Positions 1 to 5,988 of a stretch of DNA of 6,062 bases are shown here, piece by piece; the first letter of the stretch is position 1, and each line of letters starts with the position of its first letter. The DNA is from Planctomycetota bacterium (GTDB taxonomy: Bacteria; Planctomycetota; SZUA-567; H5-PLA8; CALKMO01), in assembly GCA_026417845.1 (NCBI GenBank), contig JAOACM010000283.1:1-6062 (forward strand), read 5' to 3'. The notes under the pieces were generated by a model. That model had not been told where the DNA came from and made no database searches. It saw only the letters and a program-made list of their open reading frames with translations. A program made the position numbers and the translations under genes.

Positions 1-516
1 GCGCTGCCCGGATGGCGGGCCGGGACGCAGCCGCGAAAGTATCCGGTATACCGCCGGATTCCCGAAGGCGCCGGGAAAGTCCTCCTCTCCGAACTGTTCC
101 CCTCGCGTATAGATACCGCAAAGGGCCCCCTTCGTATAGACGGCAGCTTCAACGGCGGACCGTTGCGGCTGGGGCGGACCGTCGTAGAAAGAGGACTCGG
201 GCAGTGGATCGAGTCGGACATCCGCTACGAACTCGACGGCCGCTTCCGCAGGTTTACCGCCATGGTGGCGATAGACAGCGAGGGGCGGGAGAAGATAAGC
301 AGGGCGCGCGCCGACGCGGAGCGAACGGTCTTCATGGTGCTGGCCGACGACCGCATTGTCGCTCAGACGCGCGAGCTCATTTTCTCCGACGGGCCGCAGA
401 AGATAGAGGCGGATATAACCGGCGCGGGGAGCATCACCCTGCGGGTCCGCAGGGCGACCCCGCAGGGCTGGCTCTACGGTCCCGTAGCATGGGGCGAGCC
501 GACGGTTCACCGTTGA
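1..516 (+). CDS. C-terminal part of a protein ending in an NPCBM/NEW2-like carbohydrate-binding domain (5' end outside window)
   Basis: The frame is open from the first base of the window to a TGA at 514-516, giving 171 residues with no upstream stop, so the gene begins to the left. A TTG at 163 is not a credible start because the domain begins well before it. In window numbering, residues about 26-171 follow the NPCBM/NEW2 pattern: a 'KVLLSEL' opening strand, 'GGPLRLG' and 'ERGLG' (about 52-67), 'SDIRYELDGRF' (about 72-82), an 'MVAIDSEG' strand, and a closing 'VAWGEPTV' that resembles the W-x-x-P end of the family. Family knowledge: NPCBM modules are small beta-sandwiches attached to glycoside hydrolases and other secreted or cell-surface enzymes, and are thought to bind sugars. 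The catalytic part, if any, is outside the window, so the whole protein cannot be named. A divergent discoidin-like sandwich is the main alternative. Confidence 0.75.
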   Translation, partial: ALPGWRAGTQPRKYPVYRRIPEGAGKVLLSELFPSRIDTAKGPLRIDGSFNGGPLRLGRTVVERGLGQWIESDIRYELDGRFRRFTAMVAIDSEGREKISRARADAERTVFMVLADDRIVAQTRELIFSDGPQKIEADITGAGSITLRVRRATPQGWLYGPVAWGEPTVHR

Positions 517-957
517 GCGCTGCCTTGTCGCATAAAGGCCGTAAGGCTTGGCATGCAATGGGTTGCGCTGCGCCGCTCCGCCGGAAGCATTCGCGCGCGA
601 CGCATTACTTTACGTGGAGTTGCGATTTTAATTGCGCAATAAAGCCATTTAGCGGCGATCCTGACGGCGCGTACTGTACGCGCCGCGCATCGCGATATCC
701 GGCCGGAAGCGCTTGCGTATCCCGGCGGGCAGCCGACTGCCGGAGTACGCCACCCCAATGGCATGGATGGGCGCGGCCGGCGGGTACCTGTTCGCCGCTC
801 TCGAATAGAGGCCGCTGCCAGCGGCGCGCCCGGACCGGGGCGACAACAGGCGCCGGGGACGGAGCGCTTCAGCCGCTGTGTCCCGGCATGGGCGGCGGCA
901 GGCGATTACGCCGGCGGCGACCGCAATCCGCCCGGGGAAGCCCGCGCCCGTTAAAAC
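517..957. other. Convergent intergenic region with inverted repeats, no credible gene
   Basis: This 441-base gap separates two genes that converge on it. Short open frames exist, but none has a recognisable motif, a good ribosome binding site or a plausible composition. It holds a GCCTT/AAGGC hairpin at 522-539 just after the first gene's stop, an AT-richer patch at about 600-655 that includes the palindrome ATTGCGCAAT (631-640), a strong inverted repeat at 665-685, and a GCCGCT/AGCGGC hairpin at 811-825. No hairpin is followed by a clear T run on either strand. The likely role is transcription termination from both sides. No tRNA-like T-arm or other RNA gene could be supported. Confidence 0.6.
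665..685. repeat. Perfect 10-bp inverted repeat in the convergent gap
   Basis: CGGCGCGTAC at 665-674 is mirrored by GTACGCGCCG at 676-685 around a single T. As RNA it would fold with a slightly larger loop. Its position between converging genes suggests a bidirectional terminator hairpin, but there is no T tract on either side, so a protein-binding site is also possible. Confidence 0.5.
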
Positions 958-1968
958 CTACGCGCCCTTCGCCGCCTCGCCGGCCGCTCTCTTCTCCGCC
1001 GCCTTCTCCTTCACGAACCTGCGCCACTCGTTCAGTATCAGCTCGTAGCGGCACAGTCTCATGCCGGTGTATATGCAGTTGCTCGTCGAGAAGATGTAGC
1101 CGCCGCCGGGGGAACCGTGCTCGAGGCAGTACCGGGCGGAAGCGACGCATTCCTCTTCGGTGCCCGTGTCCAGCTTCCCGCAGTTGACGTTGCCGATCAG
1201 GCACACCTTGCTGCCGTATTTCGCCTTGATTTCGGCAATATCCACTCCCGCCTGGGGGTCGAGCGAATGCAGAGCATGGGGACCGGCCGCCACAAGGTCC
1301 TCGATGATCGGCATTATGTTGCCGTCTGTGTGCTTGATGACATAGTAACCCATCTCGCGGTAGCCCTTCACGAGGCGCGCCAGAAAGGGCGCCACGAACT
1401 TTCCGAGCAGGCGCGGCGAGAGGAAGGGACCCGAATTGAAGCAATAATCGGCGCATAGCGCGAAGCCGTCGAGGCTGGTACGCTTCTTCAGCCGCTCGGC
1501 GCGGGCCAGCGCCCTGTCAACCCTCGCGGACGCCTCGGTCAGCACCGCCTCCGGCTCCTCAACCAGCCTCGCCGAGAACTCCTCCATTTTGTCGCCCGCC
1601 GGGATGCCGAATGTGGCGTCGCCGTGGAGCATGAGGAAGTACCTGTCGCCGCTAATGTCGCGGATCAGGTCCGCAAGGCGGCATATTTCGTCCTCGTCGC
1701 CGGGGTTCGGATGCAGCAATATCGCGGAATGCTCGAACCGTTCGGCCGTGTACAGGTATATGCGCGCCATGTCCTCGCGGTGCAGCTGCCGCTCCTTTTC
1801 CTCCATCTGCTTCCACTGGGAATAGTGCCTGTGGGAGGGATGCACCTTGCCGAAAGCCTCCATGGTGAGATAGAAGACCAGTTCGAAGTGCGGAATGCCC
1901 AGCGGAGGCTCCCTGCCCTCAAGTGCCGCGATGAAGTTCTCCCTCGGAGTAATCCCGCTCTCTGCCAT
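958..1968 (-). CDS. Uroporphyrinogen decarboxylase family protein (URO-D/MtaA-like)
   Basis: This 336-residue protein belongs to the URO-D superfamily, which includes HemE and the cobamide or corrinoid methyltransferases MtaA and CmuA. The start is set by an ATG at 1966-1968 preceded by a strong ribosome binding site; a longer frame reaching 2043 lacks family sequence. The N-terminus 'TPRENFIAALEGREPP' (7-22) is the family opening. 'ADYCFNSGPFLSP' (173-185), 'KHTDGNIMPII' (212-222), 'HSLDPQAGVDIAEIKAKYG' (234-252), 'CLIGNVNCGKL' (256-266) and 'SPGGGYIFSTSNCIYTG' (286-302) are the conserved barrel motifs of the non-heme subgroup. MtaA binds zinc through an H-x-C motif and a distant Cys. Here the first motif is H213-T-D215, while Cys298 sits near the distant-ligand position. 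There is no signal peptide, so it is probably cytosolic. It is unlikely to be HemE itself. The substrate is unknown; methyl transfer is only an inference. It lies downstream of the sulfatase on the same strand. Confidence 0.9.
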   Translation of the reverse strand: MAESGITPRENFIAALEGREPPLGIPHFELVFYLTMEAFGKVHPSHRHYSQWKQMEEKERQLHREDMARIYLYTAERFEHSAILLHPNPGDEDEICRLADLIRDISGDRYFLMLHGDATFGIPAGDKMEEFSARLVEEPEAVLTEASARVDRALARAERLKKRTSLDGFALCADYCFNSGPFLSPRLLGKFVAPFLARLVKGYREMGYYVIKHTDGNIMPIIEDLVAAGPHALHSLDPQAGVDIAEIKAKYGSKVCLIGNVNCGKLDTGTEEECVASARYCLEHGSPGGGYIFSTSNCIYTGMRLCRYELILNEWRRFVKEKAAEKRAAGEAAKGA

Positions 1969-1976
1969 CGGATGCG

Positions 1977-1982
1977 TCCTCC
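1977..1982 (-). promoter_or_regulatory. Ribosome binding site of the URO-D-like gene
   Basis: Read on the minus strand this is GGAGGA, eight bases before the ATG at 1968. It decides the start against a longer in-frame option beginning at 2043. Confidence 0.85.
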
Positions 1983-2394
1983 ATTCAGATCCCAAAAAAA
2001 CCGGCCGCAGATCTCTGAACCCGGAAGGTGGCGCTCTTCCCATTCGGAGGTTCCAGGACAGGCACTCAGAGCTTATCCAGAAGCCTCCGGCCGGATCTGG
2101 CGCTCCGCCGCAGAAGTTCCGGCCGCCGCCAGGAGTTTCCGGACAGGCTCCCAGATATCACCCAAAAACCCCAGCGCAAAGCTTATGGCTCGATGGCAAC
2201 CACCCTTCCGGCGGGATGTTTCTGGACGGACTCTTAAAGCCCGTACCAGAACTCCCCCGGCGCCCGGGTTTCCCCGGCGCCCCGTCCGATCCGGCCGGAG
2301 GTCTCCGGGCAGGTCCCCGGCCGGGGCCGGCATCGCGCCGCGTGGCGGAAGCCGCGTGCGGTCCGCCCCGGCGCCGAACCCGTCCGTCTGACGC

Positions 2395-2422
2395 GCATCG
2401 GCCGGCGGTTCCGGCCGGATGC
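2395..2422 (-). terminator. Terminator-like hairpin after the sulfatase gene
   Basis: GCATCGGCCGG (2395-2405) pairs with CCGGCC plus GATGC (2411-2422), leaving one bulged G at 2417 and a five-base loop. The stem begins six bases past the sulfatase stop codon on the minus strand. There is no U tract beyond it, so it may terminate weakly, need Rho, or serve mainly as a 3'-end stabiliser. Confidence 0.45.
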
Positions 2423-2428
2423 CTCTCC

Positions 2429-3886
2429 TCATCTTTCTCTGAACGCCTCCGCCGGCCCGTACGGCGCCAGGCCCGTGGTAATGTACGGATTTATCGCGTA
2501 ATCGTCCCCCTCCCGGTGCGCGAAACGCCACATACGCGCCAGGAGCTCCCGCCCGATCCCATCGAGCGACCTGTCGGACGCGAGGTTGACCGTTTCGTGC
2601 GGGTCGTCCCGCAGGTTGTACAGTTCGTCGAAATCGAAGCCGTTGTAGATGTACTTCCACTCATCCGTCGTTATTGACCGCTGGGTGTAATAGAGTTCCA
2701 CGCCGTTGCATTGCGTGCATATCTCCTCGCGCCAGTCCGGCGGCTCGCCGCCTTTCAGGAACGGGACGAGACTGCGGCCTGTCAGATCCGGATCGGGAAC
2801 GCCTCCGGCCAGCTCGATCAGCGTCGGCCCGATATCGGCCAGCGAAACGAACCTGCCGACCCTCCGGCCGGCGCCTTTTGTGCCGCCCGGCCACCGGACG
2901 ACCATCGGCACGTTGTACGCCCCGCGATAGCAGGGTATCCCCTTCGTGAACAGGCCGTGGTCGCCGCAGTAATCTCCGTGGTCGGCGCAGTAGATTACGA
3001 CCGTATCTTCCGCCTGGCCGGTGTGGTCCAAGGCATCCAGCAGCAGCCCTAACATATCGTCCAGATATGTGCACAATGCGCGGTAGTGGCGGATGCCATC
3101 GCGGATCTCCCGGTCGGAAAGCTGGCCCCAGAGCTGCTGCCTCATGCGCCGGACCACGGCCGGCTTCGAGGACGGATCCCCGAAAAAGCTCGGCGGGAGC
3201 TGCACCTCGTCGAGCCTGTACATATCCAGGTATTTCCTGTGGGCGAAGTACGGATCGTGCGGGGCGGTCATGCCGACGAACAGGCACCATGGCCTGCCGT
3301 CGGACGCCAGCTTCGGCAGGGCGTCGAGCGCGCGGTGGACGGTTTCGTCGTCGTGGTGCTTCTGGCCGTCCGGGATGGTCCCGTACATCCGGTAGGTCCC
3401 GTATCCCGGCCGGAGTATCTCGCCTTCGCCCCGTTCCGCTTTTTCCGGCCGCGAGGCCAGCTCGCGAAACTTATCCCACTTGCTGGATGGGTAGAGCTTA
3501 TGACCGTTGACGAGGAGCTCCTCCCAGCCGCGGTCCTTCGGCGATTCCTCGACGCTCACGTGCCATTTTCCCGACCACGCCAGGCGGTAGCCGAGCTTCG
3601 CCAGGTCTTCGCTCCAGCACCTGACGCCCGGCTTAAGTCCGCGGCTGAGCGCCATCTCGTTGCAGACATTGTTCCAGACCCCGTGCCGCGACGGATAAAG
3701 TCCGGTCATCATCGTGGCGCGGGACGGGCAGCAGTGCGGGGAGGGACAATACGCCTGGTCGAATATTACGCCTTCCCGACCCATGCGCTTGACGTTCGGC
3801 GCCACGACCGGGCTTTCCGGGAGCACCGTATCGCCGCGCTGATGGTCTGTCATGCAGATCAGTATGTTGGGTCGTCTTTCCGGCAT
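2429..3886 (-). CDS. Sulfatase (Cys-type, formylglycine-dependent), no signal peptide
   Basis: This 485-residue protein is a member of the alkaline-phosphatase-like sulfatase family (sulfatase type I), which hydrolyses sulfate esters. 'RPNILICMTDHQRGD' (5-19) is the N-terminal metal-binding strand. 'CCPSRATMMTG' (52-62) carries the C-x-P-S-R signature, so Cys52 should be converted to formylglycine by a maturase encoded elsewhere. 'GYRLAWSGKWH' (99-109) is the second sulfatase signature. 'TAPHDPY' (207-213) and 'ADHGDYCGDHGLFTKG' (301-316) hold further substrate and metal ligands, including Asp302, His303 and Lys315. 'ELYNLRDDPHETVNLA' (421-436) is the usual C-terminal block. The ATG at 3886 has a weak GGAGC ten bases upstream; a TTG at 3961 would add 25 non-family residues. 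No signal peptide or membrane segment is seen, so the enzyme should act in the cytosol. Its substrate, whether a sulfated sugar or an aryl sulfate, cannot be told from sequence; some phosphonate monoesterases share the fold. Confidence 0.95.
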   Translation of the reverse strand: MPERRPNILICMTDHQRGDTVLPESPVVAPNVKRMGREGVIFDQAYCPSPHCCPSRATMMTGLYPSRHGVWNNVCNEMALSRGLKPGVRCWSEDLAKLGYRLAWSGKWHVSVEESPKDRGWEELLVNGHKLYPSSKWDKFRELASRPEKAERGEGEILRPGYGTYRMYGTIPDGQKHHDDETVHRALDALPKLASDGRPWCLFVGMTAPHDPYFAHRKYLDMYRLDEVQLPPSFFGDPSSKPAVVRRMRQQLWGQLSDREIRDGIRHYRALCTYLDDMLGLLLDALDHTGQAEDTVVIYCADHGDYCGDHGLFTKGIPCYRGAYNVPMVVRWPGGTKGAGRRVGRFVSLADIGPTLIELAGGVPDPDLTGRSLVPFLKGGEPPDWREEICTQCNGVELYYTQRSITTDEWKYIYNGFDFDELYNLRDDPHETVNLASDRSLDGIGRELLARMWRFAHREGDDYAINPYITTGLAPYGPAEAFRER

Positions 3887-3996
3887 CGGGTTCCGCGCTC
3901 CAGCAGGGTATCCGCGCAGGCTGACCGGTACGCCTCGGGCACCGGCCCCGCGCCCGGACAAACGTTTACTTTCGACAAAGCAGGCAAGGCATTGTA

Positions 3997-4024
3997 GTTA
4001 TAGAATCTGCTCCGTACGGCGCAA
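3997..4024 (-). promoter_or_regulatory. Candidate sigma70 promoter for the sulfatase
   Basis: On the minus strand TTGCGC (4019-4024) and TATAAC (3997-4002) are separated by 16 bases. The -10 box matches the consensus at five of six positions; the -35 box is poor. An overlapping TACAAT (3991-3996) is an alternative -10. Transcription would start near 3985-3990 and give a leader of about 100 bases. The local AT-rich patch in a GC-rich background supports it. Confidence 0.45.
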
Positions 4025-4089
4025 GGAATTCGGGGGGTGCGCGGCGGCGGGAGCGCCGATACGGAGGGGCTGGAACGTAATTGTTTGCC

Positions 4090-4105
4090 GTCCCATATAT
4101 GGGAC
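4090..4105. promoter_or_regulatory. Perfect 16-bp palindrome, candidate operator
   Basis: GTCCCATATATGGGAC is a complete dyad with an AT-rich centre and GC arms, the shape expected of a binding site for a homodimeric regulator. It lies between the divergent sulfatase and xseA genes, about 70 bases upstream of the candidate sulfatase -35 box and 158 bases before the xseA start. No regulator gene is in the window and no second copy was seen here. Confidence 0.45.
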
Positions 4106-4126
4106 ACAGGGGCGCGGAGCATATGC

Positions 4127-4182
4127 GGCAGCGCTATTGCCGCCACGCTCGAGCGAACCGGCAGCAGGCGGCAATACCTGCC
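4127..4182 (+). promoter_or_regulatory. Two-part hairpin in the probable xseA leader
   Basis: GGCAG (4127-4131) pairs with CTGCC (4178-4182), and TATTGCCGCC (4135-4144) pairs perfectly with GGCGGCAATA (4167-4176), separated by a small internal loop. The apical part contains the palindrome CGCTCGAGCG (4146-4155). It sits about 80 bases before the xseA start. It could be a leader structure that affects expression, or a dispersed palindromic repeat; the strand is assumed from xseA. Confidence 0.4.
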
Positions 4183-4246
4183 TGAACCCGGCAGACAATT
4201 ACACCGGAACCGCCGAAGCAAGGCCGGCGGGCGATAAAACCGGCGC

Positions 4247-4252
4247 GGAGGA
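4247..4252 (+). promoter_or_regulatory. Ribosome binding site of xseA
   Basis: GGAGGA lies 11 bases before the ATG at 4264, slightly far but a full Shine-Dalgarno match. It supports the start that includes the long N-terminal extension; no other suitable start codon lies between it and the conserved domain. Confidence 0.7.
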
Positions 4253-4263
4253 AAAGCGGGAAC

Positions 4264-5703
4264 ATGGCGCGCGGCGGTCTGTTCGATCCAGCGAGAGGAC
4301 GTCCCGGGCACCAGCGCGGCGGGGGGGCGCCGGCTGGCGGCGGCGCGTCCGGCGGAGCGTCCGGCGGAGCGGCTGCAGGTGGCAGATCGGCGCCACGCGG
4401 CGCGCGGCAAAATGCCGGCGGAACGCCCGGGGCGGACGCCGGCGGAAACCTGTTCGACGTTGCCGGCCCAGGCAGCGACAGGGCGCGGAGCCTCCCGCGT
4501 GCGCTGACCGTTTCCCAGCTGACGGCTATGATCTCCGAAACCCTGGAGGGAACCTTCCCGGCGGTATGGGTCGAGGGCGAGGTGTCCAACTTCCACAGGC
4601 ATTCGTCCGGGCACGTATACCTGACGCTGAAGGACGAGGATGCGCAGCTGGCCGTCGTGATATGGCGGTCCGTCGCGGCCAGGCTTCGGTTCCAGATCAG
4701 GGACGGCGATAAAGTGCTCGCCTCCGGCCGCATATCGGTGTACCGGCCGCGCGGGCAGTACCAGCTTATAGCTGAAAAGATCGAACCGGTCGGGCTGGGG
4801 GCGCTGCAGGCCGCCTTCGAGGAACTGAAGCGGAGACTGGCCGCCGAAGGTCTGTTCGACCAGCGTCGCAAAAAGCCGCTCCCGGCCTTTCCGCGCCGCA
4901 TAGGGCTCGTGACCAGCCCCGAAGGCGCCGCGGTGCGCGACATGATAAAAGTGATCCGCTCCAGGTGGCCGAAGGTCGAGCTGATACTGGCGCCGGTCCG
5001 CGTCCAGGGAGAGGGCGCCGCGGAGCAGATAGCCCGCGCGGTGGAGAACTTCAACCGCCTGGCTTGCGCGGACGTCCTTATAATCGGCCGCGGCGGCGGC
5101 TCGATCGAAGACCTGTGGGCGTTCAACGAGGAGCGTACCGTACGCGCCGTGGCCGCCTCGCGCATACCGACGATATCGGCGGTGGGGCATGAGGTGGACG
5201 TGACGCTGTGCGACCTGGCCGCGGACGTGCGCGCGGCCACTCCATCGAACGCGGGCGAGATCGTGGTGCCGGTGATGGCCGAGGTGGAGGCGCGGCTGGA
5301 CGAACTCGGATCGAGGCTTACGGCGGCGGCCGGCCGGACCATGGAGACGCGCCGCGAAAGGCTCCGCATGCTGGCATCCCTGATATCGCCCGCCCGCGCC
5401 CTCGACCGCGTCAGCATGCTCGGCCAGAGGCTGGACGACCTGTCCTCCCGCATATCGGCCGCGGCGGCATCACGCCTGCGCGAGCGGAAAGATGCGATCC
5501 TGCGCATGGCGGGACGCCTGGACGCCCTCTCCCCGCTCAGGGTGCTCTCCAGAGGCTACTCGATAACGCGGCGCGCGGGACAGCCCGCCCCGCTGCTGTC
5601 GGCGGAAGGCCTCGCGGTCGGGGACAGGCTCGAAACGCTGCTGGCGAAAGGGAAGGTGATATCGAGGGTCGAGGGGAGGGCGGACAGGCCGGGTCCGGCA
5701 TGA
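4264..5703 (+). CDS. xseA: Exodeoxyribonuclease VII large subunit
   Basis: This 479-residue protein is the catalytic subunit of exonuclease VII, which together with several copies of small XseB degrades single-stranded DNA from either end into oligonucleotides and acts in repair in the cytosol. The N-terminal OB fold runs about 79-176 ('LTVSQL', 'VWVEGEVSNF', 'GHVYLTLKD', 'GRISVYRPRGQYQL'). The catalytic domain follows: 'IGLVTSPEGAAVRDM' (213-227), 'IIGRGGGSIEDLWAFNEE' (273-290) and 'PTISAVGHEVDVTLCDLAAD' (302-321), where His309 and Asp312 are conserved. A helical region about 335-420 precedes the C-terminal 'LSPLRVLSRGYSITRR' (422-437). Residues 1-76 are an atypical Gly/Ala/Arg-rich extension with two LFD motifs. 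The usual length is about 400-450 residues, so the core is complete. xseB does not follow within the window. Confidence 0.97.
   Translation: MARGGLFDPARGRPGHQRGGGAPAGGGASGGASGGAAAGGRSAPRGARQNAGGTPGADAGGNLFDVAGPGSDRARSLPRALTVSQLTAMISETLEGTFPAVWVEGEVSNFHRHSSGHVYLTLKDEDAQLAVVIWRSVAARLRFQIRDGDKVLASGRISVYRPRGQYQLIAEKIEPVGLGALQAAFEELKRRLAAEGLFDQRRKKPLPAFPRRIGLVTSPEGAAVRDMIKVIRSRWPKVELILAPVRVQGEGAAEQIARAVENFNRLACADVLIIGRGGGSIEDLWAFNEERTVRAVAASRIPTISAVGHEVDVTLCDLAADVRAATPSNAGEIVVPVMAEVEARLDELGSRLTAAAGRTMETRRERLRMLASLISPARALDRVSMLGQRLDDLSSRISAAAASRLRERKDAILRMAGRLDALSPLRVLSRGYSITRRAGQPAPLLSAEGLAVGDRLETLLAKGKVISRVEGRADRPGPA
4345..4368 (+). repeat. Tandem 12-bp repeat inside the XseA extension
   Basis: GCGTCCGGCGGA occurs twice in direct tandem (4345-4356 and 4357-4368) and encodes two Ala-Ser-Gly-Gly units. 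The unit length is a multiple of three, so gain or loss of copies would keep the reading frame and only change the length of the flexible extension. Confidence 0.85.
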
Positions 5704-5743
5704 CTGCCCGGCGGCAGACGTGCGCGCGCGGCGGAAGGCGGCT

Positions 5744-5976
5744 GGGAGCCGGTTGCGTCGTGGACCCGGAGGAGCGGCTGTCAGAGGGAATGCGGTGGTC
5801 AGTCGCGGAGAGGGCACGCACCCGTTTGCCTCGAGCGCTCTCTGAATGGCGCTTGCGGGTAAAAATCGCAAAAACGCTGTCTGGCTGGGAGCGTGTCCGC
5901 TCTGAAGAGCTGGGGTAAGCCCCCTCGCTGCCCGCGCAAACTTCCCTCCCGTCGGGGGACAACGCAACCGGCTCCC
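5744..5976 (+). ncRNA. Candidate structured non-coding RNA of unrecognised family
   Basis: GGGAGCCGGTTGCGT (5744-5758) is perfectly complementary to 5962-5976. Further stems nest inside it in order: CCCGG (5765-5769) with TCGGG (5952-5956), GAGGGAA (5784-5790) with TTCCCTC (5942-5948), TGCG (5791-5794) with CGCA (5935-5938), GGGCACGC (5812-5819) with GCGTGTCC (5891-5898), ACCCG/CGGGT (5820-5824/5856-5860) and AGCGC/GCGCT (5834-5838/5849-5853). Side hairpins are GCTC-TGAA-GAGC (5899-5910) and GGGG-TAAG-CCCC (5912-5923). The plus strand is favoured because two of these stems use G-U pairs that would be C-A mismatches on the other strand, and because unpaired stretches such as AAAAATCGCAAAAACGC are A-rich. 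I could not match tmRNA, RNase P RNA, SRP RNA or a clear 6S RNA. No plus-strand promoter is evident, so read-through from xseA is possible. The minus strand is not excluded. Confidence 0.4.
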
Positions 5977-5988
5977 TTACCGAATATC

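Larger units (their letters stand above)
1969..2428. other. Long spacer/leader between the sulfatase and URO-D-like genes
   Basis: This 460-base stretch lies between the sulfatase stop and the URO-D-like start, both on the minus strand. It is too long for tight translational coupling. On the minus strand it ends with a T7 run (1994-2000 as A7 on the plus strand) and a strong Shine-Dalgarno. It also holds an imperfect 18-nt direct repeat (about 2045-2063 and 2132-2148), three copies of CCCCGGCGCC (2255, 2272, 2366) and a hairpin at 2395-2422. Open frames crossing it are shadows that run into the sulfatase. No convincing sigma70 promoter or known riboswitch was seen, although the length leaves room for both. 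Confidence 0.6.
3887..4263. other. Divergent intergenic region between the sulfatase and xseA
   Basis: This 377-base region separates two genes that run away from each other and must hold control signals for both. Features seen are a sigma70-like promoter facing the sulfatase (3997-4024), a perfect palindrome (4090-4105), a two-part hairpin (4127-4182) and the xseA ribosome binding site. No clear sigma70 promoter facing xseA was found; TTGTTT at 4081-4086 has no correctly spaced partner. Frames crossing the region have no recognisable protein sequence. Confidence 0.6.

Noticed and set aside
795..825. A CTCTCGAATAGAG segment resembling a tRNA T-arm
   Set aside because: The loop does not match TTCRANT and no acceptor or anticodon stem can be built around it.
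12..1187. A 391-codon plus-strand open frame covering the left part
   Set aside because: Its translation is Arg/Pro-rich, overlaps the NPCBM frame and the URO-D-like gene, and lacks any recognisable motif; the region 517-957 is treated as non-coding.
1994..2024. T7 run on the minus strand after a GC stretch in the URO-D leader, considered as an intrinsic terminator or attenuator
   Set aside because: The only stem before the run is a four-base CCGG pair with a long loop, too weak to call an attenuator.
4071..4088. Possible sigma54 promoter (TGGAAC then TTTGC) facing xseA
   Set aside because: The GG-to-GC spacing is about three bases too long for the -24/-12 pattern and the -12 element does not align.
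3859..5507. Long minus-strand open frames opposite xseA (443 and 457 codons)
   Set aside because: They are antisense shadows produced by high GC at the third codon position; their translations are Arg/Pro/Ser-rich with no family motif, while the plus strand encodes a clear XseA.
5704..5918. xseB expected directly after xseA
   Set aside because: No frame here resembles the short helical XseB; the only open frame is a continuation of a shadow frame and overlaps the structured RNA candidate.
5744..5976. The 15-bp inverted repeat as terminal repeats of a small mobile element
   Set aside because: No target-site duplication flanks it (left flank GCT, right flank TTA), and the interior has additional nested stems more typical of a structured RNA.
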